Assembly (NCBI RefSeq): GCF_900230185.1
Contig: NZ_OCSR01000002.1
Span: 1,674,001 to 1,738,000, forward strand
DNA from: Burkholderia sp. OK233
Lineage (GTDB): Bacteria; Pseudomonadota; Gammaproteobacteria; Burkholderiales; Burkholderiaceae
Reading direction: 5' to 3'
DNA length: 64,000 nucleotides
Shown here: one piece after another, positions 1-7,655 of the stretch
How positions within the stretch are numbered: position 1 is the stretch's first letter
Layout: every line of letters begins with the position of its first letter
The notes under the pieces: generated by a model
What the model saw: the letters and a program-made list of their open reading frames with translations, nothing else
What the model was told of the DNA's origin: nothing
The model's database searches: none
Made by a program: the position numbers and the translations under genes

Positions 1-18
1 CCGCCGCGCGTGCGGCGT

Positions 19-384
19 CTAGCTCGCCAGCTTGCGGAACGTTTCCAGCACCGCGTCGCCCTTGAACGGCTTGACGATCCAGCCTTTGACGCCCGCCGCC
101 TTGCCGCGCTCTTTCATCGCCGGGCTGCTCTCGGTTGTCAGCATGATGACGTTGACGGTCGTGTTCGCGAGTTCGCCGCGAATCTTTTCGACCATCGTCA
201 GGCCGTCCATATTCGGCATGTTGACGTCGCTGATCACCAGCTTGATGCCCGGGCTGGCCTTCAGTTTCGCAAGGCCGTCCTTGCCGTCCACTGCCGTGTC
301 GACGTCCAGGCCGTTCTTCTTCAGAAAGCCGGCCACTTCGTCGCGCACGGTGCTCGAGTCATCTACCACCAGAATTTTCGACAT
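19..384 (-). CDS. CheY-like single-domain response regulator
   Basis: A 121-residue receiver domain with no output domain. The acidic pair lies at residues 8-9 (VVDDSS), the likely phospho-acceptor is Asp53 (ISDVNMPNMDG), a Thr-containing LTTE segment follows, and the conserved Lys is in the KPFK motif near residue 104. It is the last gene of a five-gene minus-strand operon with a CheA-like kinase, an MCP-domain protein and two CheX-like proteins, so it is probably the diffusible phosphoryl acceptor of that kinase. The start at 384 opens directly with the receiver fold, and the longer upstream reading frame only runs over the preceding gene. A GC-rich hairpin of CGCCGC/GCGGCG type at the first bases of the window may terminate the operon. 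Its output target cannot be told from sequence. Confidence 0.93.
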   Translation of the reverse strand: MSKILVVDDSSTVRDEVAGFLKKNGLDVDTAVDGKDGLAKLKASPGIKLVISDVNMPNMDGLTMVEKIRGELANTTVNVIMLTTESSPAMKERGKAAGVKGWIVKPFKGDAVLETFRKLAS

Positions 385-404
385 GTTTTTTCCTATGACA
401 ACAT

Positions 405-1376
405 TCAGAACAGATCCAGTTCGCCCGCTTCGACCATCGCGCCGACATCGTCCGTGACTTCCTTGAAGTCCTCCGGCGACCAGCTCAGGCTGAACACAAA
501 ACGTTGATGAAGCTTGACCGAGCGGCCCGTCTGCGGGTCCGTCAGCGAGTACATGAAACAAAGCTGCGGATTGCCGCTGCCGAACGAGATGTACTTGTGC
601 TTGTGATTCACCAGCAGCGGCACCTGCACCTGGCTGCGCAGCCAGGCGTCCGCATCGCCGACATAGCGATTCCTGAACGAACCCCAGATCAGATTGGTCA
701 CTTCGCCAAGCACGCCATTCAGATCGCGGAAGTTTGCTTCGCCGTCTTCCGCGTGCTCGCTCATCCGATAGCGATCGAGCAGTTCGAGAATCGGCGCCTC
801 TTCCGCCTGCATCATCATGTAACCGCGGCACCACGCGCTTTCCAGCGGAATCAGGCTGAACACCTCACCGAAGATGATCCGGTCGCGCACGATATAAGGC
901 GTGTCGCACGTGATGGTCAGGTCCTTGAACACGTCGCCGAGAATCGCCTGCGTCATGTCGGCGATGCCGCGCACCAGCGCGTTCGGATAATCCAGGCTGA
1001 AGATGTATTCGTCGATCACCTTGCGCAAGGGCGCCATATCGTGCGCGACGTAGGCCGCGCAGACCACGTGGCGCAAGCTCTCCGGCAGACCGTCGAGGCC
1101 AGGATCCTTATCTCGCCGCATGATGATCGGCAGCTCGGGGCGCACCGCGTTGATCCTGATCGCGATCTCTGCGCTCGCCTCAGCTGAGCCACCGTAGCCT
1201 TCAGCAAACAGAACCGCGCCCAGATCGATGTTCGATCGCAGCACCGACTGCAAGCGGTTCTTGCCGACTTTCACGCCGACCAGATTGTTCTCGTCGCAAA
1301 AGCGCTTCAGCGCCTCTTTGTGCACAGGGCAATCGTCGAGCACCAGCACCTTGCTGACCGGCTTGTTCATGTTCAT
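405..1376 (-). CDS. Receiver-like protein with C-terminal CheX-like domain
   Basis: About 323 residues. The N-terminus (KVLVLDDCPVHKEALKRF) resembles the start of a receiver domain, but the following segment diverges and a standard phospho-acceptor context is not obvious. The C-terminal part looks like a CheX/CheC-type phosphatase domain: the stretch LNGVLGEVTNLIWGSF carries the E-x2-N signature used by these CheY-P phosphatases. The protein ends in GELDLF, nearly the same tail as its neighbour upstream (GELELF), which may be a shared docking peptide. The start at 1376 is preceded by AGGA; a longer frame to 1427 lacks this. The gene lies between another CheX-like gene and cheY, so a role in dephosphorylating that CheY is the simplest inference. 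Confidence 0.8.
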   Translation of the reverse strand: MNMNKPVSKVLVLDDCPVHKEALKRFCDENNLVGVKVGKNRLQSVLRSNIDLGAVLFAEGYGGSAEASAEIAIRINAVRPELPIIMRRDKDPGLDGLPESLRHVVCAAYVAHDMAPLRKVIDEYIFSLDYPNALVRGIADMTQAILGDVFKDLTITCDTPYIVRDRIIFGEVFSLIPLESAWCRGYMMMQAEEAPILELLDRYRMSEHAEDGEANFRDLNGVLGEVTNLIWGSFRNRYVGDADAWLRSQVQVPLLVNHKHKYISFGSGNPQLCFMYSLTDPQTGRSVKLHQRFVFSLSWSPEDFKEVTDDVGAMVEAGELDLF

Positions 1377-1427
1377 TTCGCGTTCCTGCTCGCTGCGGAT
1401 ACCGACGTCATGGTCAACACCCAACAC

Positions 1428-1967
1428 TCAAAACAACTCCAGCTCGCCGCTGGATTCTTCGATTGCGCTCGTGTCGGCCATGAAGTCGATCGGCGCGTGG
1501 GCACACACGCATACCGTCGCGGCAAGCTGCACGGAACCGTTCAGCGTGACCGAAAACGACGACAGCAACCCCGGCTTCAATGCCGGCAGATGTCCCAGAC
1601 AACGCGCGCTCAATACATAAGGCGTCGACATGCCGAGGTCCGGGAAATAACGCAGCAGCTCCTGATTCATCGCGCCGCAGCACAGATTGCAGATTTCCAG
1701 AAAAGCTTCCTGAAACGGCCGCTCGTCGGCCTCTTTCAGGTAGTAGCCGCGGGTGCTGTCGTTTTCGTCGAAGTGGAGGATCAGCAACAGCCTGAACGCA
1801 ATCGACGAGATGGTCAGCACGACAACCTGGGTGTCCTTCGTTGCGCCCGCGCTGGCCTCGGCGAGCGGCGCGATCTCGCACGTATCGCCGGAATCCTGCG
1901 GCAGGCGCGCCTGTGCCGCCTTGCGGAAAATGCGTTCGAAGCTGTCCTTCGCCTGGCTCGTGATCAC
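1428..1967 (-). CDS. CheX-like chemotaxis phosphatase-type protein
   Basis: 179 residues with the alternating alpha/beta pattern of the CheC/CheX/FliY group. The segment EAFLEICNLCCGAMNQEL fits the E-x2-N phosphatase helix (E, then N three residues later, then a small-residue stretch). The C-terminus GELELF closely matches the GELDLF tail of the next gene. The start overlaps the stop of the upstream MCP-domain gene by four bases, so the two are translationally coupled. In the family such proteins remove phosphate from CheY-P, and the location next to a CheA-like kinase and a CheY supports that. Catalytic competence is not certain because the second E-N motif of CheC is not seen. Confidence 0.72.
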   Translation of the reverse strand: MITSQAKDSFERIFRKAAQARLPQDSGDTCEIAPLAEASAGATKDTQVVVLTISSIAFRLLLILHFDENDSTRGYYLKEADERPFQEAFLEICNLCCGAMNQELLRYFPDLGMSTPYVLSARCLGHLPALKPGLLSSFSVTLNGSVQLAATVCVCAHAPIDFMADTSAIEESSGELELF

Positions 1968-2698
1968 GCCGGCACCTGGTGCAGCTTCGAGTGGAACTGA
2001 TTGGCAAGCGATTCGACGCTGGAGAGCGACGCCGTGATCATCTTGCCGCCCGCCTGGATGTCCTGAAACGTGGAGGTGGTGGTCAGATCGTTGCGGTGCA
2101 GGCTGTCGCGATAGCTCTTCGACAACTCCTCAGAACGCGCGGCGAGCGCCCGGACCTCGCTCGCCACCACCGCGAAGCCGCGTCCGGCCGGGCCCGCGCG
2201 CGCGGCCTCGATCGACGCATTCAACGACACGATCACCACGTGCCGGACGATCGACGACAGCTCCTGATTCTTCGTGTGCATGTCATGGTTCTGCGTCATC
2301 AGCGAGATCATCTGCTCGTGCCAACGCTCGAATGTCGCGCCGAGGCTCTTCAGACGCGCGGCTTCGCCGGCGATCTGTTGCGCCTGATGCGCCCACTGGT
2401 CTTTGTCGTCAGTCGCGGCTTTCAACGTTGCGCGCAGCTCGTCGACGCTGGCAGATTGCTGCCTCAGTTCCTCACGCAACTGTGCAGCCAACGCTTCCAT
2501 CTCCTGCGCGGCCTGTTCGCGTTCGCGGATCGCTTCACCGTGGCCCGCCTGTTCGGCCGACAGCGCTTTGATCCGGACATCGGCCTCCGCGCGTAGCCGT
2601 GCCGTCAGCCTTGTGCTGTGCAACTTGTGCGCGACAAAAGCCAGCAGCGCTGTCACCGCGCTGCCTGCCACCGCCGCCAATACGTACTGTTGAATCAC
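1964..2698 (-). CDS. Short methyl-accepting chemotaxis (MCP) signalling-domain protein
   Basis: 244 residues: one N-terminal membrane segment (about residues 4-24), a coiled coil rich in Ala, Glu and Gln (about 30-120), then an MCP hairpin tip around residues 150-185 (SLNASIEAARAGPAGRGFAV, then VASEVRALA), close to the canonical tip sequence. There is no periplasmic sensor domain, no HAMP domain, and the returning helix is short (about 50 residues), so the signalling domain is truncated compared with ordinary chemoreceptors. It follows the CheA-like kinase and overlaps the downstream CheX-like gene. It probably acts as a membrane-anchored scaffold for the kinase, with the sensor carried by the kinase itself. 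Methylation sites were not identified. Confidence 0.85.
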   Translation of the reverse strand: MIQQYVLAAVAGSAVTALLAFVAHKLHSTRLTARLRAEADVRIKALSAEQAGHGEAIREREQAAQEMEALAAQLREELRQQSASVDELRATLKAATDDKDQWAHQAQQIAGEAARLKSLGATFERWHEQMISLMTQNHDMHTKNQELSSIVRHVVIVSLNASIEAARAGPAGRGFAVVASEVRALAARSEELSKSYRDSLHRNDLTTTSTFQDIQAGGKMITASLSSVESLANQFHSKLHQVPA

Positions 2699-2753
2699 AA
2701 CCTATCCTTCCGAAGTCCGTCGCGAAGCGCGTCAATCAGCGTTCGACCAACGT

Positions 2754-5144
2754 TCAATCCGCCATCGCGTCGAGTTGCAGTTCACCGGCATCGCCGCGCG
2801 CTGCAACACCCAGCGTGTCGACGGCGAAGCTATCCGGCAAGCAGACGATCGTCTGGAACTGACGGAACGAGGCGCCCTTATGGTCGTCGGTGAAACGCAA
2901 TTCGATGCGGCCGTTCTCGCGCTTGAGAAAGTCGCGCACGGCGTCCATGCCGACGCCACGGCCCGATACTTCCGTCACCGTTGCGGCGGTCGAGAAGCCT
3001 GGCCGGAAAATGAATTCGGCGATGGCTTCGTCGCTCAGGTGTTCGTCGCTGCCGATCCAGCCGCGCTCAACGGCAATGCCGCGAATCCGTTCGAGTGCGA
3101 GGCCGCGACCGTCGTCGCTGAGCGTGATCTGCAGCGCGCCGCTGTCCACGCCCACTTCGATACCGATGGTGCCGGCCGGCGTCTTGCCCTGTGCGCTGCG
3201 CGCCTCGGCAGTTTCGATGCCGTGGTCCATCGAATTGCGCAACAGATGCATGAACACGTTGTTCAACGTGCCGCCCGCCTGGCCACGCAGACGGTAGCCG
3301 TTGTCGTCGATGCGCACAGCCGGCACCGGCTTGCCGAGTTCCTGCGCCAACGAAGGCAGCGAGTCCAGCACGCCGGACAGCGCATCGCGCACACTTTCGC
3401 TGCCGAGAGCGCGCAAGGTCCGGCGCATCGCATCGCGCATCGACTGCAATTCGTGGAGTTCGCCGGCGTTCGTCTTATCCAGCATGCTCAGGGTCTGCTG
3501 AATCTGGTCCTTCTCGACCATCACGTAGCGGCCCGCGTTGCCGGCGTTGTTCGCGCCGGTTTTAGCCTTGCGGCCGAGGCTATGCTCGTTAATCTTCGCG
3601 TAGCTCTCAATCGCCTCGCGCACGCGCGTCAGTTCCTGCATCAGGTGTTCCTGGTCCCACGAACGGTCCGCGTCCGGTTGGCGCAGTTCGTGATAGCTCT
3701 GCTCGGTTTCATGAACGACGTTGGTCAGGTGCGCCAGGTTATAGGTCCGCGCATTGCCCTTGATGGTGTGCATGTTGCGGAACAGTTCGGCGATCGCCGC
3801 ATGGTCCGCTTCCGAGTGCTTGCGAATAATGCGCTCGTTCTCGCTGACAAAACCCGCGGAGCTTTCAATGAAGTGATGGAACTTCTCTTCGCTCACCGCG
3901 AGAATCTCGCCGATCATGTCGAGACGGCGGCGTTGTTCGCTGGCTTCCGCAGCGAGCTTGCGCAGTTCGGTGACGTCGCGCACGCACAGCATCAAACGCA
4001 GGATAACGTCGTTTTCGTCGGTGATCGCCGACCAGCTGAGGTCGAGAATCTTCACGCGGCCATCGGGCATGCACTTCGAGATTTCGCCAACCAGCAGATG
4101 CTGATTGAACGCGAAGTTGATGCAGTCTTCACCGAGGCACGCATGCGCGGCCGCATCGACTTGCGAGAGCACGTCCGAGCCGAGATCGGTATCCGAGAAC
4201 ACCAGATCCATCAGACCGCGCCCGGCGATATCTTTCGTTTCGAAGATATCTTCCAGATACGCCGAGTATTCCGAGTGGATCACGGCGCCGTCGATCACCG
4301 TCAAGATACCTTGCTGCATGTTCTGCAACATCGCCTGAATGTCGGCAGTCTTCTGCTTGAGTTGCGCCGAGCTTTCCTGGATCTTTTCGATCATGCCGTT
4401 GAAGGCGACGATCGAATGGCCGATCTCATCCAGCCGGCCCACCGGTACGCGGCGCGTGAAATCCTGGCTCGACGCGATCTCGCTCATCATGGCTTGCATG
4501 CGGCTGAGCGGGCGGGTGATCTGACGGTAGAGCAGCGAGCCGATGAAGGTCAGCAGAATGATCGCAATACCGGTAACGATCGCGATGGCCGTCGTGGTGG
4601 TGGAAAGCGTAGCGTTCAGTGCGGTGATCGCCTCGTCTTTCTGGCGGTTCTTTTCGACGCGTAGGGTTTCGACAATGCCTTCGAGTTCGTCGCGATACTG
4701 TGCGACGTTGGCGAACAGATACGCTTGCGCGAGCTCGTTCTTGCCGTCGGCCTTCATTTTCGCCGTCTCGGCAATCGCGGAGAAGTAGTTCTCGAGGCTG
4801 TCGTTGGCTTGGGAAACGAGACCTTGCTGGGCGTGGCTCGCGGCATCTTTGCCTTGCAGCGCGAGCGCCTGTTGCAACGAGGTCTTTTTCTTCTTCAGTT
4901 CGTCTTGTGCCTGGGCGACCATGTTGGCGTCCGGCGCGTAGACCAGCGTCATGGTCGCGAGCTGTACGTCCTTGACTTGCGAGACGAGGTCGGCCGAGGC
5001 GAGCGCACTGGGAACGACGCCCTCGGTCACCTTGCGCACTTCGCCTGCGCTGCCGCGCGTCTGGTACACGGCGTAGCCGCCGATCGCCGACAGGGCGACG
5101 AACATCAAGACAACCAATAGCGTGATGCGATGACGGATAGTCAT
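2754..5144 (-). CDS. Membrane-bound CheA-like hybrid: sensor, HAMP, PAS-like, Hpt and CheA-type ATPase
   Basis: 796 residues. A first membrane helix (about 7-27) is followed by a helical periplasmic domain of four-helix-bundle MCP type, a second helix (about 183-207) and a HAMP linker. A PAS-like region with repeated acidic residues spans about 265-395. An Hpt module follows, with His459 in MHTIKGNAR. The ATPase has CheA-specific motifs: LLRNSMDHGIE (N box), SDDGRGL (G1), FRPGFSTAATVTEVSGRGVG (F and G2). No CheW-like P5 domain follows, as it would in CheA. The protein thus combines receptor and kinase in one chain. It heads the operon that ends in cheY at 19. The role (motility, biofilm or other) cannot be read from the sequence. 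Confidence 0.88.
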   Translation of the reverse strand: MTIRHRITLLVVLMFVALSAIGGYAVYQTRGSAGEVRKVTEGVVPSALASADLVSQVKDVQLATMTLVYAPDANMVAQAQDELKKKKTSLQQALALQGKDAASHAQQGLVSQANDSLENYFSAIAETAKMKADGKNELAQAYLFANVAQYRDELEGIVETLRVEKNRQKDEAITALNATLSTTTTAIAIVTGIAIILLTFIGSLLYRQITRPLSRMQAMMSEIASSQDFTRRVPVGRLDEIGHSIVAFNGMIEKIQESSAQLKQKTADIQAMLQNMQQGILTVIDGAVIHSEYSAYLEDIFETKDIAGRGLMDLVFSDTDLGSDVLSQVDAAAHACLGEDCINFAFNQHLLVGEISKCMPDGRVKILDLSWSAITDENDVILRLMLCVRDVTELRKLAAEASEQRRRLDMIGEILAVSEEKFHHFIESSAGFVSENERIIRKHSEADHAAIAELFRNMHTIKGNARTYNLAHLTNVVHETEQSYHELRQPDADRSWDQEHLMQELTRVREAIESYAKINEHSLGRKAKTGANNAGNAGRYVMVEKDQIQQTLSMLDKTNAGELHELQSMRDAMRRTLRALGSESVRDALSGVLDSLPSLAQELGKPVPAVRIDDNGYRLRGQAGGTLNNVFMHLLRNSMDHGIETAEARSAQGKTPAGTIGIEVGVDSGALQITLSDDGRGLALERIRGIAVERGWIGSDEHLSDEAIAEFIFRPGFSTAATVTEVSGRGVGMDAVRDFLKRENGRIELRFTDDHKGASFRQFQTIVCLPDSFAVDTLGVAARGDAGELQLDAMAD

Positions 5145-5307
5145 GTGAAACCCCCGGCGATATGGCCTTCGCGTCAGCCCTCGATCGGGGCAGCGCGTTT
5201 TTTGCGAATTTGAGTCAAGCTTGCAGCGCTGCCGAGTATTGCTGGCGCATATTACTAAGCGATGACTACAGCGCGTTTGGCCACGCCAGAGAGATTAAAT
5301 ATTCTTC

Positions 5308-5334
5308 TAAAGTTTTTAGTGTCGACGCCGTTAA
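5308..5334 (+). promoter_or_regulatory. Sigma-28 (FliA)-like promoter, rightward
   Basis: TAAAGTTT at 5308-5315, eleven bases, then GCCGTTAA at 5327-5334. The flagellar sigma factor FliA recognises TAAAGTTT, 11 bases, GCCGATAA, so this is a one-mismatch match with exact spacing. It points away from the chemosensory operon and into the antisense strand of the DNA glycosylase gene, with no recognised gene downstream in its direction. It may drive an antisense or small RNA, or be chance. Confidence 0.4.
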
Positions 5335-5344
5335 CAGCCGCTGG

Positions 5345-6040
5345 TCAGCCGATCGACGGCAGGTGCTTCGACGCCTCACGCAATGTGAGCGGTGACAGGA
5401 TGTCTCGCGCGGTCATCAGAAAGCCGCTGACCGCGTGAGGCGCATGCCACGCATAGTCTCGCAAGGCCCAGCCGATCGCCTTGCGAATAAAGAAGTCCGG
5501 CTCCGCGGCGAGCGAGCGTGCGTAACCAAACAAACGCGCCTCGTCCGTATCGTCACGCCAGCCGAGTTGATGAATCATCGCGATACGGCGAACCCACAAC
5601 GATTCGTGCTCGAGCGCCGCGTCCATGCAGGCCTGCGCGTGCGGCGTCTGCCCGCGCGCCGACTTCAGAATGTCGCCGACCACGCCTGCCAGCGGATCGA
5701 TCGAATCCCACCACGCGCTGCGCTGAGCGATTGCTAACAGATGCTCGATGTCCACGATCGCCAAAGTCTTCCATTTGCGCGCCAGCAGATCGGTGGCAGC
5801 GTATTGGTATTCGCGTTGCGGCATCGCCCATAAGACGGACGCACACGCGAGCAGATGTTCCGCGTTTTCAACAGGCAGCCGCTTGAGGATCGGCAATATC
5901 GCTTTGCGCCGCAGTGGCGTCGGCACCCCGATGTATTCGAACTGGTCGCGCATGTAGGCGCGCATCGCGACGGCACGCCCGGCATCCGCGAGCGGAGCCA
6001 GCGCTGCCTTGATTTCTTCACCGAAAGCGTCAGGCGTCAT
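5345..6040 (-). CDS. DNA alkylation repair enzyme (AlkD-like HEAT-repeat glycosylase)
   Basis: 231 residues, helical throughout, matching the AlkC/AlkD DNA-alkylation-repair family: RDQFEYIGVPTPLRRK near residue 30, a Trp-rich middle (WWDSIDPLAGVVGDIL), and LWVRRIAMIHQLGWRDD and FIRKAIGWALRDYAWHAP in the C-terminal half, the last carrying the Trp and Asp used in substrate capture. These enzymes excise positively charged alkylated bases. The start at 6040 has GGAG about ten bases upstream and matches family length; a frame extended to 6181 would run over origin-type repeats and is unlikely. The gene stands alone. Its upstream region contains two iteron-like repeats (6099-6184). Confidence 0.88.
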   Translation of the reverse strand: MTPDAFGEEIKAALAPLADAGRAVAMRAYMRDQFEYIGVPTPLRRKAILPILKRLPVENAEHLLACASVLWAMPQREYQYAATDLLARKWKTLAIVDIEHLLAIAQRSAWWDSIDPLAGVVGDILKSARGQTPHAQACMDAALEHESLWVRRIAMIHQLGWRDDTDEARLFGYARSLAAEPDFFIRKAIGWALRDYAWHAPHAVSGFLMTARDILSPLTLREASKHLPSIG

Positions 6041-6098
6041 TGAGGAAGTACTCCATTTGAATGGAAAGTAACCCGCATGTGGCTGCGTTCGGGCAGGC

Positions 6099-6184
6099 AT
6101 CCCGAATCTTCTCACCTTCGAATCGAAAGTGCGTCGACAGGTAGCGACATTGTCACCGCACACGCTCCCGAATGTTCTCACCTT
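6099..6184 (-). repeat. Two off-origin iteron-like repeats (array A)
   Basis: Copies at 6099-6118 and 6165-6184. Read on the minus strand they are AAGGTGAGAAGATTCGGGAT and AAGGTGAGAACATTCGGGAG. The first matches the origin iteron at 38252-38271 at 19 of 20 positions. They lie between the DNA glycosylase start and the outer-membrane efflux gene, in opposite orientation to the origin array. They are therefore likely binding sites of the Rep initiator encoded at 38.5 kb. Confidence 0.75.
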
Positions 6185-6191
6185 TCAGCTT

Positions 6192-7655
6192 TTAGCTTCT
6201 CTCCCAACCACCACCTAACACCTTGTACAAGGTCACAAGATTGGCCTGTCGCGACAGGCTATCCGACGCCAGTTGTTGCTGCGCGGTGTAGAGCGTGCGC
6301 TGCGCGTCGAGGAAAGTGAGGAAGCTATCCGTGCCCGCCTTGTAGCGCGCCTGAGCAAGCGTGTAATACCGCTGCGACGACGTCACATAGTCGCGATCCG
6401 CCTCTACCTGATCGACGTAAGTTGCGCGCGCGGTCAGCGCGTTCGCGACCTCTTTGAAGGCTGTCTGAATCGTGCTCTCGTAATCCGCGACCTCGATCTG
6501 CTTCTCGATTTTGGCGACGTCGAGCGACGCCTTGTTGCTGCCGTAATCGAAGATCGGTACCGACACGCTCGGCGCAAACGCCCAGGCGCCCGTGCCCGCT
6601 TTGAACAAACTTGAAAGCGTCGAACTCGATGTACCGGCCGAAGCCGTCAGCTCGATCTTCGGAAAGAACGCCGCGCGCGCGGCGCCGATGTTCGCATTCG
6701 CCGCCTTCAGCGCATGTTCCGCCTGCACGATGTCGGGCCGACGGGTGAGCAGCAGTGACGGCACGCCCGCACCGATGTCGGCGAACATCGACTCGTCGTC
6801 GAATTCGCGGGCGGGTGGAAGGTCGTCGGGAATCGGCGCGCCCAGCACGGCGACCAGGTTGTTGCGATCCTGCGCGACGGCGCGCCGGTAAGACGCCAGG
6901 CTCGCCTTCGCGCTCGCCAACGAGTTTTGCGCCTGCTGTACGTCGAGCATCGACGAATTGCCCAACGCCTGGATGCGCTTTGTCACGTCGTATGTCGACT
7001 GATCCGCCTTGACCGTGTCTTCGGTTATCTGAAGGAGACGCTCGTCGGACAGCAAGGTCAGGTAGTCGGTCGCCACCGTCGCGATCAGGCTGATCTGCGT
7101 GCTCTGCCGCGAGGCATCCGTCGCGAGATAGTTCTCCAAGGCCTGGCGCTTGAGGCTGCGCAAGCGTCCGAAGAAGTCGATCTCCCATGACGTGGTGCCG
7201 ACGCTCACGTCGCTGGAACTGGTCGTCACGCCTGAGGTGCGCTCGCGGGTCAGGCTGCCGCTCGCGCTGATCGACGGTGCGAGCGCAGCACGCGTGATGC
7301 GGTATTGCGCCTCGTACTCGGCCACGTTCAACGCGGCGACGCGCAAGTCGCGGTTGTTGTCGAGCGCGATCTCGATCAGCCGTTGCAGACGCTCGTCGCG
7401 AAAGAAGCTGCGCCAGGCCATATCGGCGCCGAGCGGCGGTGGGGTAGTTGTCGTGCTCGGCGTAGCCGTTCCTGAGCCCGTTCCTGGAGCCGTTCCCGAA
7501 GCCACGGCGGCGCTCGTGCTCTCGTATGCGTCGCCTTTTGGATAAGCCACCGCAACAGGTGCCGCGGGCCGTTCATAGTGCGGGTCCAGCGTGCAACCCG
7601 TCAGCGCGGCGACGGCAAACGCCACCATGCATGCACCCAATTTGAGTCTCATCAT
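6192..7655 (-). CDS. Outer-membrane efflux lipoprotein of an RND system (OprM/NodT family)
   Basis: 487 residues. A lipoprotein signal ends in ALTGC (Cys21), then comes the family opening DPHYERP. Two outer-membrane-efflux repeats follow, each a long coiled-coil hairpin plus beta segments, including DLLTRRPDI-type sequence (SLLLTRRPDIVQAEHALKAA). Such proteins trimerise into the outer-membrane channel of tripartite pumps. A linker rich in Gly, Ser and Thr lies at about residues 50-75. The start overlaps the stop of the RND permease gene in an ATGA junction, so it is the third gene of an adaptor-permease-channel operon. An ATG one codon downstream (MRLKL) is an equally good start. Confidence 0.95.
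   Translation of the reverse strand: MMRLKLGACMVAFAVAALTGCTLDPHYERPAAPVAVAYPKGDAYESTSAAVASGTAPGTGSGTATPSTTTTPPPLGADMAWRSFFRDERLQRLIEIALDNNRDLRVAALNVAEYEAQYRITRAALAPSISASGSLTRERTSGVTTSSSDVSVGTTSWEIDFFGRLRSLKRQALENYLATDASRQSTQISLIATVATDYLTLLSDERLLQITEDTVKADQSTYDVTKRIQALGNSSMLDVQQAQNSLASAKASLASYRRAVAQDRNNLVAVLGAPIPDDLPPAREFDDESMFADIGAGVPSLLLTRRPDIVQAEHALKAANANIGAARAAFFPKIELTASAGTSSSTLSSLFKAGTGAWAFAPSVSVPIFDYGSNKASLDVAKIEKQIEVADYESTIQTAFKEVANALTARATYVDQVEADRDYVTSSQRYYTLAQARYKAGTDSFLTFLDAQRTLYTAQQQLASDSLSRQANLVTLYKVLGGGWERS

Noticed and set aside
2775..4664. 629-residue open frame on the plus strand opposite the CheA-like kinase
   Set aside because: Antisense shadow of a GC-rich gene; composition rich in His, Arg and Ala and no family features, while the opposite strand encodes clear domains.
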